64,000 bases of DNA from contig NZ_JAUTBJ010000002.1 in NCBI RefSeq assembly GCF_030819175.1, forward strand, positions 2,428,001 to 2,492,000, given 5' to 3'. Position 1 is the stretch's first letter. The number at the start of each line of letters is the position of its first letter. Shown piece by piece: positions 42,866 through 51,464 of the stretch. Below the pieces are notes generated by a model that worked only from the letters and a program-made list of their open reading frames with translations, did no database searches and had not been told where the DNA came from. The stretch is from Sphingomonas sp. SORGH_AS_0879 (GTDB lineage Bacteria > Pseudomonadota > Alphaproteobacteria > Sphingomonadales > Sphingomonadaceae). The position numbers were made by a program, and so were the translations under genes.

Positions 42866-45097
42866 ATGTCCCCCACCCTGGATCGTCGCCAGATGCTCAA
42901 GGCCGGCGCGACCATCGCCGGGCTGTCCTTGGGGGGTCGGGCGCTCGCGCAATCCGACCGGATCGAAACGCTGATCGGGCGGATGACCCTGGCCGAGAAG
43001 GCCGGGCAATTGTCCTGCTTCTCCGACCAGATCCGGCCCATCGGCCTGCCCTTCAACCCCGGCCTGCCCGCGCGTAACGACGCCGCCGCGCAATTGGCGC
43101 GCATCCGTAAGGGCGAGATCGGGATGCTGTTCAACGGCGTCGGCTATGCGGGAGCGAAGGCGGCACAGGATGCCATGATGCAGACGCGGTTGAAGATCCC
43201 GCTGATCTTCGCGGGCGATGTGATCCATGGCCTTCGCACCGCCTATCCGCTGCCGATCGCGGAGGCCTGCGCCTTCGACCCCGACCTGGCCGAGCGCACC
43301 GCCCGAGCGGCGGCGATCGAGACGACCGCGCTGGGCATGCAATGGACCTTCGCCCCCATGGTCGATGTCGCGCGCGACCAGCGCTGGGGGCGCGTCGCGG
43401 AGGGTTCAGGCGAGGATGTGTATCTGGGCACCAGGCTCGCCGTCGCGCGGGTACGCGGCTTTCAGGGGCGTGACCTGCGCGACCCGACCAGCGTCGCCGC
43501 CTGCGCCAAGCATTTCGCCGCCTATGGCGCGGTCAGCGGCGGCATGGATTACAACTATACCGAGATTTCACCCCAAACCCTGCATGAAGTTCACCTCGCC
43601 TCCTTCAAGGCCTGTGTCGATGCCGGGGTCGCGACGATCATGTCGGCGTTCAACGACATCCACGGCGTGCCGTCGTCGGGGAATCGCTGGCTGCTGACCG
43701 ACCTTCTTCACCAGCAATGGGGTTTCAAGGGGATGGTCGTCGGCGATTACACCGCCGATGAGGAATTGATCGCGCATGGCTATGCCGCCGATGGCCGCGA
43801 CGCCGCGAAGAAGGCGTTCCTGGCGGGGGTGGACATGGCCATGGCCTCCAACCTGTTCAACCTGTGGCTGCCTGATCTGGTCGAGAAGGGCGAGGTGCCC
43901 ATGGCCCGACTGGACGAGGCGGTGCGGCGTGTCCTTTCGTTGAAGGACACCATCGGCCTGTTCGACAATCCCTATCGCTCGATCAGCCAAAAGGCGGAGC
44001 GGAGCCAGGTATCGACACCCGCCATGCTGAAGCTTTCGCGCGAGGCGGGCGCGCGCTCGATCGTACTGTTGAAGAATGAAGACGATCTGCTGCCGCTCAA
44101 GGCCGATCCGGGGCGCATCGCGTTGATCGGGCCGTTCGGTGAGGACCGGGACAATGTCGTCGGCACCTGGGCCTTCATGTCGGATGCCCGGCTGAACGTC
44201 TCGGTCGCGCAGGGGCTTCGAAATCGCAAGCTGGCGGTCGAAGTGGTCAAGGGTTCGGATGTCGAGGCGGCCATCCCCGGCGGGATCGACGCGGCGGTGG
44301 CGGCGGCGCGCGCGGCGGACGTGGTGTTGCTCGCTGTCGGGGAGACTCAACTCATGTCGGGCGAGGCGCAGTCGCGGGCGGAGATCACCATTCCACAAGC
44401 GCAGATGGACCTCGCCGAAGCTGTCGCCGCGACCGGCAAGCCGGTGGTCGTCCTGCTCCGCCATGGTCGCGCACTGGCGCTGCACGGTGCCGTCAAGGAT
44501 GCTCCCGCAATCCTCGCCACCTGGTTCCTGGGGTCGGAGAGCGGCAACGCGATCGCCGATGTGCTGTTCGGCGATGTGAACCCTTCGGCCAAACTCTCGG
44601 TCAGCTTCCCGCACGAGAGCGGGCAGCAGCCCTATTTCTACAATCACAAGAATACCGGGCGCCCCGCGCCCGACACCGGGGCTCAGGACTATAAGGCCCG
44701 CTACCGCGAGACGAAGAACGAGGCGCTTTATCCCTTCGGCTATGGCCTCAGCTATACCCAGTGGCAGGTTTCCGACGTCACGGTGCCGCCGCGCATGACC
44801 GACAGGATGGAGGTGAGCGCGACCATTACCAACACCGGCTCACGGGCGGGGTCGCAGGTGGTGCAACTCTATGTCCACGACAAGGTCGCCAGCCGGACCC
44901 GTCCGGTGCGCGAATTGAAGGGGTTCGAACGGGTGACGCTGAACCCCGGCCAGTCGCGGACCGTCCGCCTGTCGCTGACCCGCGACGACCTGCGCTTCTG
45001 GGGCGAGGATGACTGGGTAATCGAGCCGGGAGAATATGACCTATGGGTCGCGACCAGTTCGGTCGATGGCGACCGCAAGACGTTCGAGCTGATCTAA
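42866..45097 (+). CDS. bglX: Glycoside hydrolase family 3 beta-glucosidase, Tat-exported
   Basis: 743 aa. Tat signal DRRQMLKAGATIAGLSLGG. GH3 N-terminal barrel (MQWTFAPMVDVARDQRWGR, KHFAAYGAVSGGMDYNYT) with nucleophile Asp294 in MVVGDYTADEEL, alpha/beta sandwich domain (VVVLLRHGRALALHG, WFLGSESGNAIADVLFG) and C-terminal fibronectin III-like domain (LSYTQWQVSD...VQLYVHDK). Periplasmic beta-glucosidase/xylosidase of the BglX type. Its 3' end overlaps the convergent modC gene by 4 bp. Family-typical length; no regulator nearby. Confidence 0.93.
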   Translation: MSPTLDRRQMLKAGATIAGLSLGGRALAQSDRIETLIGRMTLAEKAGQLSCFSDQIRPIGLPFNPGLPARNDAAAQLARIRKGEIGMLFNGVGYAGAKAAQDAMMQTRLKIPLIFAGDVIHGLRTAYPLPIAEACAFDPDLAERTARAAAIETTALGMQWTFAPMVDVARDQRWGRVAEGSGEDVYLGTRLAVARVRGFQGRDLRDPTSVAACAKHFAAYGAVSGGMDYNYTEISPQTLHEVHLASFKACVDAGVATIMSAFNDIHGVPSSGNRWLLTDLLHQQWGFKGMVVGDYTADEELIAHGYAADGRDAAKKAFLAGVDMAMASNLFNLWLPDLVEKGEVPMARLDEAVRRVLSLKDTIGLFDNPYRSISQKAERSQVSTPAMLKLSREAGARSIVLLKNEDDLLPLKADPGRIALIGPFGEDRDNVVGTWAFMSDARLNVSVAQGLRNRKLAVEVVKGSDVEAAIPGGIDAAVAAARAADVVLLAVGETQLMSGEAQSRAEITIPQAQMDLAEAVAATGKPVVVLLRHGRALALHGAVKDAPAILATWFLGSESGNAIADVLFGDVNPSAKLSVSFPHESGQQPYFYNHKNTGRPAPDTGAQDYKARYRETKNEALYPFGYGLSYTQWQVSDVTVPPRMTDRMEVSATITNTGSRAGSQVVQLYVHDKVASRTRPVRELKGFERVTLNPGQSRTVRLSLTRDDLRFWGEDDWVIEPGEYDLWVATSSVDGDRKTFELI

Positions 45098-45699
45098 AGC
45101 CGGACGATATTGGTGGCGATGCGTTCGGCTTCGTCCGGGTCGTGCGTCACCATCAGGATCGGGATGCCCGTCCGGTCCCGCACGGCCACCAGCGCGTCGA
45201 GTATGTCCCCTCGGCGCGCACGGTCGAGCGACGATAGCGGCTCATCGAGCAACAGCACACGCGGGCCGCTGAGCAGTGCCCGCCCGATCGCCACCCGGCG
45301 AGCCTCCCCACCCGACAAACTGCGCGGCCAGCGGTCGAGCAGATGGCCGATACCCAGCATCGCGACGATCCCGTCGCTATCGCCCTCCCCGCGCCCCTGT
45401 CCGTAGCGCAAATTGGCCGCGACCCGCATATGCGGGAACAGTCGCGGCTCCTGAAAGACATAGCCGATCCGCCGCCGCTCCGGCCGCACATCGATACGCG
45501 CGTCCGCATCGAACAGCGTCTCCCCCGCAACGCGGACATGGCCGGTTTCCGGACGGAGCAGCCCTGCCACCATTTGCAGGATGCTGGTCTTGCCCACGCC
45601 CGACGGACCGAACAGCACGGTGGCGCCCGGGCCGGTCGCGAAGCGCGCCGCGATCCGGCTGTCCCCACGCAGGACGGAAACGTCGACGTCAAAGGACAT
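45094..45699 (-). CDS. modC: Molybdate ABC transporter ATP-binding protein, short form
   Basis: 201 aa ABC ATPase: Walker A GPSGVGKTS, Q-loop GYVFQEPRLFPHM, signature LSGGEARRVAIGRALL, Walker B VLLLDEPLSSLD, switch His VTHDPDEAERI. Energises molybdate uptake with ModAB. It ends right after the switch region and lacks the C-terminal TOBE/MOP domain that in usual ModC (about 350 aa) binds molybdate for feedback inhibition. The frame overlaps modB by 11 bp, and the stop overlaps the convergent GH3 gene. Confidence 0.9.
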   Translation of the reverse strand: MSFDVDVSVLRGDSRIAARFATGPGATVLFGPSGVGKTSILQMVAGLLRPETGHVRVAGETLFDADARIDVRPERRRIGYVFQEPRLFPHMRVAANLRYGQGRGEGDSDGIVAMLGIGHLLDRWPRSLSGGEARRVAIGRALLSGPRVLLLDEPLSSLDRARRGDILDALVAVRDRTGIPILMVTHDPDEAERIATNIVRL

Positions 45700-46378
45700 G
45701 CAGACCCCGCCCCATTCGCCGCGCCAGCCATTCGGACGCGACCAGCGCGATCAGCGACAACACCACCGACACGGTCGCGAGCCGCCACACCATATCCTCG
45801 CCACCGGGCCGCTGGAGCGCGGAATAGATGGCGAGCGGCAGGGTGGCCGTCTCCCCCGGCACGTTGGAGACGAAGGTGATCGTCGCTCCGAACTCCCCGA
45901 TCGAACGGGCGAAACCGAGCACGAGGCCCGCCAATATCCCCGGCGCGCACAATGGCAGGGTGATGGTTGCAAAGACTCGGGCCCGCCCCGCGCCCAGCGT
46001 TCGCGCAGCCTGTTCCAGACGGGGATCAACCGCCTCGATCGAAAGGCGAATCGCCCGCACGACCAGTGGCAGAGCCATCACCGCCGCCGCGATCGCCGCG
46101 CCGGTCCAGCGGAACAGCACGGTCGCCCCGAACCATTCGCTCAGCCAGCGACCGATCGGCCCCTCCGGCCCGAAGGCGAGGAGCAACACCCAGCCGGTCA
46201 CCACCGGCGGGACCACCAACGGCAGATGGACGATGCCGTCGAGCAGCACCCGCCCCGGAAACCGCCCCCGCGCCAACAGCCATGCCAGAACGAACGCGAT
46301 CGGCAGCGTCGCCAGCATCGCCGTGCCGCCCACGAGCAACGATAGCCGGACGATCCCCCATTCCTCGGGTGACAGCAT
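45689..46378 (-). CDS. modB: Molybdate ABC transporter permease
   Basis: 229 aa with five to six membrane segments and the EAA loop for contact with ModC (EQAARTLGAGRARVFATITLP). MLSPEEWGIVRLSLLVGGTAML and LPLVVPPVVTGWVLLL are ModB-typical. Inner membrane. Overlaps modC and begins 7 bp after modA. Confidence 0.94.
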   Translation of the reverse strand: MLSPEEWGIVRLSLLVGGTAMLATLPIAFVLAWLLARGRFPGRVLLDGIVHLPLVVPPVVTGWVLLLAFGPEGPIGRWLSEWFGATVLFRWTGAAIAAAVMALPLVVRAIRLSIEAVDPRLEQAARTLGAGRARVFATITLPLCAPGILAGLVLGFARSIGEFGATITFVSNVPGETATLPLAIYSALQRPGGEDMVWRLATVSVVLSLIALVASEWLARRMGRGLHVL

Positions 46379-46385
46379 CAGGCCG

Positions 46386-47138
46386 TCATCGCGTCGAGAA
46401 ACCGTAACGCCGGAAGATCGCTTTGCCCTCGCTCGACAGCAGGAAGCGGCGGAAACCTTCGGCCTGGGGGTTGGTGGAGGCCTTCAACCGGGCGAGCGGA
46501 TAGGTGATCGGGCTATGGCTGGCCACCGGGAACAGGCCGACGACATGGACGCGCGGCGACGCCTTGGCATCCGTCGCATAGACGATCCCGTAAGGCGCAG
46601 CTCCCCGCTCGACCAAGGCAAGCGCGGCGCGGACATTCTCCGCTCGCACGACATGCGGGGCGACGGCGCTCCATGCGCCCAGCTTTTCGAGCGCGGCCTT
46701 GCCATATTTGCCCGCCGGCACGCTATCCGTATCGGCCATGGCGAGCGGCCCCGCGGACAGCGTCTTTGCCAGCGTCCGCGTGGTCACCTGACCGCCCTTG
46801 CCCGCTGGCGCAATGACGACCAGCCGATTGCCCAGAAAGGCGCTGCGGGTACGCTCGGCGAGCAGCCCGTCCTTCTGCAGGACGTCCATCCATTCCTCGT
46901 CCGCCGAGGCGAACAGATCGGCCGTGCCCCCTGCCTGTACCTGTCGCGCCAAGGCCGAGGAGGCGGCGAAGGAAATGACGGGGCGAGGATGCCCCTTCTT
47001 CGCCCAGCTATCGGCGGCGGCGGTCATCGATTCTTGAAGGCTGGCCGCAGCAAGAACCAGGGGCGCGCGATTCTGCGCGACGGCGGGCACCGACACACTC
47101 AGCGCGCCGAATAGCGCGAGGATGGAAAATGGTTTCAT
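46386..47138 (-). CDS. modA: Molybdate-binding periplasmic protein
   Basis: About 250 aa. Signal peptide MKPFSILALFGALSVSVPAVAQ; binding-protein core LVLAAASLQESMTAAADSWAKKG, FAASSALARQVQAGG, LFASADEEWMD and YGIVYATDAKA match ModA, with the Ser residues that coordinate the oxyanion. Delivers molybdate to ModB. First gene of modABC. The ATG at 47138 gives a normal signal peptide. No recognisable ModE box was found upstream. Confidence 0.94.
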   Translation of the reverse strand: MKPFSILALFGALSVSVPAVAQNRAPLVLAAASLQESMTAAADSWAKKGHPRPVISFAASSALARQVQAGGTADLFASADEEWMDVLQKDGLLAERTRSAFLGNRLVVIAPAGKGGQVTTRTLAKTLSAGPLAMADTDSVPAGKYGKAALEKLGAWSAVAPHVVRAENVRAALALVERGAAPYGIVYATDAKASPRVHVVGLFPVASHSPITYPLARLKASTNPQAEGFRRFLLSSEGKAIFRRYGFSTR

Positions 47139-47202
47139 CGACGGCGTCCCCCCGAAGCGCCGTGATGGCGGCTTTTCGCTGTAACGCACAAGGGACGATT
47201 TT

Positions 47203-47298
47203 CTCCCCGTTTGGGGAGGCGGTAAATACTGTCTGGAATGGCGTCTATCCCCCTCCACCAGCTTCGCTGGTCCCCCTCCCCAAGCAAAGCTTGGGGAG
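47203..47298. repeat. Cluster of intergenic palindromes
   Basis: Three hairpins: CTCCCC-GTTT-GGGGAG (47203-47218), ACCAGC-TTC-GCTGGT (47257-47271) and CTCCCCAAGC-AAA-GCTTGGGGAG (47276-47298). They fill the gap between lepA and modA, both read leftward, and look like sphingomonad REP-type palindromes; the last may terminate lepA transcription. Confidence 0.65.
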
Positions 47299-47309
47299 GA
47301 ATAAAGGGT

Positions 47310-49121
47310 TTACGCTTCGTCGCCCATGCGAAGGGCAGCGATAAAGGCTTCCTGGGGAATGCTGACCGAACCGTACTCGCGCATCTTGGCCTTACCTTTT
47401 TTCTGCTTTTCCAGCAGCTTGCGCTTACGAGTTGCGTCGCCGCCATAGCATTTCGCGGTCACGTCCTTGCGCATCGCGCTGATCGTCTCGCGCGCGATCA
47501 CCTTGCCGCCGATCGCCGCCTGGATCGGGATCTTGAACAGGTGACGTGGGATGAGTTCCTTCAACCGCTCGCACATGCCGCGCCCGCGCGTCTCGGCGGT
47601 GCCGCGATGGACGATCATCGACAGCGCGTCGACCGGCTCTTCGTTGACCAGGATGCTCATCTTCACGAGGTCACCCTCGCGATAGCCGATCTGATGATAG
47701 TCGAAGCTGGCATAGCCCTTGGACAGCGACTTCAGCCGGTCGTAGAAATCGAACACGACTTCGTTGAGCGGCAGTTCATAGGTCGCTTGCGCCCGCCCGC
47801 CGACATAGGTCAGGTTCTTCTGGATGCCCCGCCGGTCCTGGCACAGCTTCAGGATCGAACCCAGATATTCGTCGGGGACATAGATGGTCGCCTCGATCCA
47901 CGGTTCGCTGATCGACGCGATCTTGTTGGGATCGGGCATGTCGGCGGGGTTGTGCAGGTCGATCTGGCCGCCGTCATGGCTCAGTTCGATCTGGTACACC
48001 ACCGAGGGCGCGGTGGTGATGAGATCAAGGTCATATTCGCGGGTCAGCCGCTCCTGGATGATCTCCAGATGCAGCAGGCCCAGAAAGCCGCAACGAAAAC
48101 CGAAGCCGAGCGCTGCCGAGGTTTCCATCTCGAAGCTGAACGAGGCATCGTTCAGCCGCAGCTTGCTGATCGACTCGCGCAGCTTTTCGAAGTCGTTGGC
48201 ATCCACCGGGAACAGGCCGCAGAACACCACCGGCTGGACTTCCTTGAAGCCCGGCAGCGCCTGCTCGGTCGGCTTCTTGGCGTCGGTCAGCGTGTCGCCG
48301 ACCCGCGCCTGCGCCACGTCCTTGATCTGCGCGGTGATGAAGCCGATCTCGCCCACGCCCAGTTCGGTCAGTTGCTCGATCTTGGGACGGAAACAGCCGA
48401 CCCGGTCGATCAGGTGGGTGGTGCCCGCCTGCATGAACTTGATCTGCTGCCCTTTTTTCAGCGTCCCTTCCATGACGCGGACCAGGATGACGACGCCCAG
48501 ATAGGGGTCGTACCAGCTATCGACCAGCATCGCCTTCAGCGGCGCGGTCGCATCGCCCTTCGGGGCCGGGATATTCTTGACGATCGCTTCCAGGATGTCG
48601 CCGATGCCGATGCCCGACTTGGCGCTGGCCAGCACCGCGCCCGAGGCATCGATGCCGATCACATCCTCGATCTCGGCGCGGACCTTTTCGGGTTCGGCGG
48701 CGGGCAGATCGATCTTGTTGATGACGGGCACGATCTCATGGTCATGCTCGATCGACTGATAGACATTGGCCAGCGTCTGCGCCTCGACGCCCTGCGCGGC
48801 ATCGACGACCAGCAGCGCGCCTTCGCAGGCGGCCAGCGACCGGCTGACCTCATAGGCGAAGTCGACATGGCCCGGCGTGTCCATCAGGTTCAGCGTGTAC
48901 GTCTCGCCGTCCTGCGCCTTGTACGCCAGGCGCACGGTCTGCGCCTTGATGGTGATGCCGCGTTCCTTCTCGATCTCCATATTGTCGAGAACCTGTTCGC
49001 TCATCTCGCGGTCGGTCAGGCCGCCGGTGAACTGGATCAGGCGATCGGCGAGTGTCGACTTGCCATGGTCGATATGCGCGATGATGGAGAAATTGCGAAT
49101 CTTGTCGAGCGGCGTGGTCAT
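47310..49121 (-). CDS. lepA: Elongation factor 4 (back-translocating GTPase LepA)
   Basis: 603 aa, full-length. G1 [10 protein letters not shown]2 region ERGITI, G3 DTPGHVDF, G4 NKIDLPAA, and the LepA-specific C-terminal domain ([55 protein letters not shown]). Cytosolic/membrane-associated translational GTPase. Single gene. Confidence 0.98.
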   Translation of the reverse strand: MTTPLDKIRNFSIIAHIDHGKSTLADRLIQFTGGLTDREMSEQVLDNMEIEKERGITIKAQTVRLAYKAQDGETYTLNLMDTPGHVDFAYEVSRSLAACEGALLVVDAAQGVEAQTLANVYQSIEHDHEIVPVINKIDLPAAEPEKVRAEIEDVIGIDASGAVLASAKSGIGIGDILEAIVKNIPAPKGDATAPLKAMLVDSWYDPYLGVVILVRVMEGTLKKGQQIKFMQAGTTHLIDRVGCFRPKIEQLTELGVGEIGFITAQIKDVAQARVGDTLTDAKKPTEQALPGFKEVQPVVFCGLFPVDANDFEKLRESISKLRLNDASFSFEMETSAALGFGFRCGFLGLLHLEIIQERLTREYDLDLITTAPSVVYQIELSHDGGQIDLHNPADMPDPNKIASISEPWIEATIYVPDEYLGSILKLCQDRRGIQKNLTYVGGRAQATYELPLNEVVFDFYDRLKSLSKGYASFDYHQIGYREGDLVKMSILVNEEPVDALSMIVHRGTAETRGRGMCERLKELIPRHLFKIPIQAAIGGKVIARETISAMRKDVTAKCYGGDATRKRKLLEKQKKGKAKMREYGSVSIPQEAFIAALRMGDEA

Positions 49122-49233
49122 GATCCCGCAGCGCCTAGCCTGTCCTGCGCCAGAGTGCTAGACGCCTGCGCAGGATGCACGGTCATGGGGGCGGCAATCC
49201 CTGAAGGCCGTGCGGTTTGTTGGGGAGCTTACC

Positions 49234-50226
49234 GTGATCAAATCGTCCCTCGCCACCGTCATCGCCAGCCTTGGCCTGATCGTCTCCGGCCCCGTCGCCG
49301 CCCAGAAGCTCGCCAAGCCGAGCAGTGGGCAGCGTTTGCAGGAAGCCACCGCGAATGACGTGCCGCATTGCGCCCGCAAGCTGGGCACGCTGTCGATCGT
49401 CGATGGCGACACGTCGAGCGTAACGGGCGCCTGGAACCTCGCACCCCCGTCCAAGCTGCTGAAGGTGCTGGTCCAGCGGTCCGGCTGCTTCAACCTGGTC
49501 GATCGCGGCGCGGGGCTGAACGCGGCGGAACGCGAACGTGCGCTTGGCGGCAATCTGGGCCTGCAACGCGGATCGAATGTCGGCCAGGGTCAGGTGAAGG
49601 CGGCGGACTATGTCCTGGTCGCGGAGGTACAGGGCGCCAATTCCAATACCAGCGGCAGCGGCGCGGCGGCGGGCATCGGCGGCTTGCTGGGCGGGCGCGT
49701 CGGCGGCCTGCTGGGCGGCATCAAGTCGAAGAAGATGGAGGCCAACACCGTCCTCTCGCTGACCAATGTCCGCACCACCGAGACGATCGCCACCGAAGAG
49801 GGCTATGCCGCCAAGAACAATCTGTCGCTGGGCGGCGGCGGCTTCTTCGCGGTCGCCGGGGCCGTGGGTGGCGGCTATGACAATACCGATATCGGCCGCA
49901 TCGTGACCCTGTCGTTCATCCAGGCCTATTCGAAGCTGGTGAGCGGCCTGGGCCTCATCACGCCTGGGGCCGCCGGAACGGCCGAGGCCGCGCCCGCCAA
50001 GACCTTCACGGCGCAGGCCGATATCGCCCTGCGGAGCAGCGCGGCGGCCTCGGGCAATGTGATTCGCACGATCCCGGCCGGATCGACCGTCTATCCGACC
50101 GGGACGAAGAACGGCCTGTGGTGGGAAGTCGCGGATGAGAACGACAATGTCGGCTGGGTTCTGAACACCAAGCTCGCCCCGGCCGGCCTGTCTGCCGACC
50201 GTCCGTCGCTGCACAGCACGCATTGA
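49234..50226 (+). CDS. CsgG-domain secreted protein with C-terminal SH3 domain
   Basis: About 330 aa. Signal peptide IKSSLATVIASLGLIVSGPVAAQ, no lipobox. Residues about 25-235 match the CsgG/HfaB fold (LGTLSIVDGD; LVQRSGCFNLVDRG; VKAADYVLVAEVQG) with two Gly-rich stretches (GGLLGGRVGGLLGG; GGGGFFAVAGAVGGGYD). Residues about 255-320 are a bacterial SH3 domain (FTAQADIALRSSAAASGNVI ... WWEVADENDNVGWV). CsgG proteins form outer-membrane secretion pores for curli or holdfast parts; no curli genes are nearby. GTG 49234 selected (GGGAG six bases upstream). Confidence 0.82.
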   Translation: MIKSSLATVIASLGLIVSGPVAAQKLAKPSSGQRLQEATANDVPHCARKLGTLSIVDGDTSSVTGAWNLAPPSKLLKVLVQRSGCFNLVDRGAGLNAAERERALGGNLGLQRGSNVGQGQVKAADYVLVAEVQGANSNTSGSGAAAGIGGLLGGRVGGLLGGIKSKKMEANTVLSLTNVRTTETIATEEGYAAKNNLSLGGGGFFAVAGAVGGGYDNTDIGRIVTLSFIQAYSKLVSGLGLITPGAAGTAEAAPAKTFTAQADIALRSSAAASGNVIRTIPAGSTVYPTGTKNGLWWEVADENDNVGWVLNTKLAPAGLSADRPSLHSTH

Positions 50227-50284
50227 TCGATCCATAGTGGAGCGTGGCCGGGGCATTCCAAGCCCTGGCCCGCTTCGATCATCA

Positions 50285-50316
50285 CCGCCTCGCAACGCCA
50301 TTGCGGGGCGGTTTTT
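50285..50316 (+). terminator. Rho-independent terminator
   Basis: CCGCCTCGCAA / TTGCGGGGCGG 11-bp stem (one G-T) with CGCCA loop and TTTTT, 59 bp after the CsgG-SH3 gene. Confidence 0.85.
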
Positions 50317-50405
50317 CTTTATACGACAGCCGGGATGTGGATGCTGACCGCGACGATCGATGTCGGTGCTGGGGAACCCCGGAGGGAATGGCGCTATCGC
50401 GAAAA

Positions 50406-50482
50406 TGGTCGGGGAGAGAGGATTCGAACCTCCGGCCCCTGCCTCCCGAAGGCAGTGCTCTACCAGGCTGAGCTACTCCCCG
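50406..50482 (-). tRNA. tRNA-Pro (anticodon CGG)
   Basis: 77 bases with encoded CCA. Acceptor CGGGGAG/CTCCCCG, anticodon stem CTGCC/GGCAG with loop TTCGGGA giving CGG, T arm GGTTCGAATCC. Acceptor and T-arm bases are near identical to the UGG isoacceptor at 26954. Confidence 0.95.
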
Positions 50483-50600
50483 ACTAGAGAGTACGGATCG
50501 GTTTTCTAAGCCTTTCGGGAAGGCCGATCCGTGCTGGAGGCGCGCCAATAGCCAGCGGTTCGGACGGGCGCAAGCGCTTTTTCATCTGTCGCTGAAATTA

Positions 50601-51419
50601 TTACAGCGACCGCCCCATCCGGCCCGCCAGATCGACCACATATTGCCACGCCACACGGCCCGAACGGTTGCCCCGGCGCGTCGCCCAGTTGATCGCCTCC
50701 GCCCCGTCGAACGGCAGGTCGTAGCGATCGGCATAGGCCCGTACGATCGCCAGATAGCCGTCCTGGTCGAGCGTATGGAAACCCAGGCTCAACCCGAACC
50801 TATCGGACAGCGCCAGTTGGTCGTCCACCACGTCGCGCGGATTGATCGCACTGTCCTGCTCGCCCAGATCGCGGGGCAGCAGGTGGCGCCGGTTCGACGT
50901 GACCAGCAACCGGACGTGTGCGGGGCGCGCCTCCGCCCCGCCGTCGAGCAGCGAGCGCAGCGCCCGCGCCTCGCTTGCGCCGTCGAACCCGAGATCGTCG
51001 ATGAACACCGCAAAGGCGCGGTCCACGCCCTCCAGAACGCCGAACAGTTCGGGCAGGCTGTCGAGCGTATCGACGGATACCAGCGCCAGCCGACCGGGGC
51101 GCTGCTGCTGCACGGCGGCGACGCCCGCCTTGACCAGCGCGGACTTGCCCGTACCCCGCGCGCCCCAGAGCAGTACGTCCTGTGCCGCATGGCCGTCCGC
51201 CAGTCGCTCCAGATTGGCGATCAGCGATTCGCGCTGACGATCCAATCCCTGAAGAAGCGACAAGGGCACCGGCGCAAAACCGCGCGCGGCGGTAAGCACG
51301 CCGTTCCGCCACAGATAGGCCGGATGCGCGAGCGTATCGGCGGAAGGCTGAGGCGGCGGAGCGAGACGTTCGAGCGCGGCGGCGATGCGTTCGAGTATCC
51401 GGGGGTCGAGGTCGATCAT
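50601..51419 (-). CDS. DUF815 family AAA ATPase
   Basis: 272 aa. Walker A GARGTGKSA (residues 86-94), Walker B region FAVFIDDLGF, and the DUF815 core (VTSNRRHLLPRD; VVDDQLALSDRFGLSLGFHT; YADRYDLPF). DnaA/helicase-loader-like ATPase of unknown role, conserved in many proteobacteria. A 45-bp gap separates it from the upstream TPR gene on the same strand. Confidence 0.9.
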   Translation of the reverse strand: MIDLDPRILERIAAALERLAPPPQPSADTLAHPAYLWRNGVLTAARGFAPVPLSLLQGLDRQRESLIANLERLADGHAAQDVLLWGARGTGKSALVKAGVAAVQQQRPGRLALVSVDTLDSLPELFGVLEGVDRAFAVFIDDLGFDGASEARALRSLLDGGAEARPAHVRLLVTSNRRHLLPRDLGEQDSAINPRDVVDDQLALSDRFGLSLGFHTLDQDGYLAIVRAYADRYDLPFDGAEAINWATRRGNRSGRVAWQYVVDLAGRMGRSL

Positions 51420-51464
51420 GGCGTGCCTCTAACCACGCCCCCCGCCTCCTGCCAAGCACCGGGC

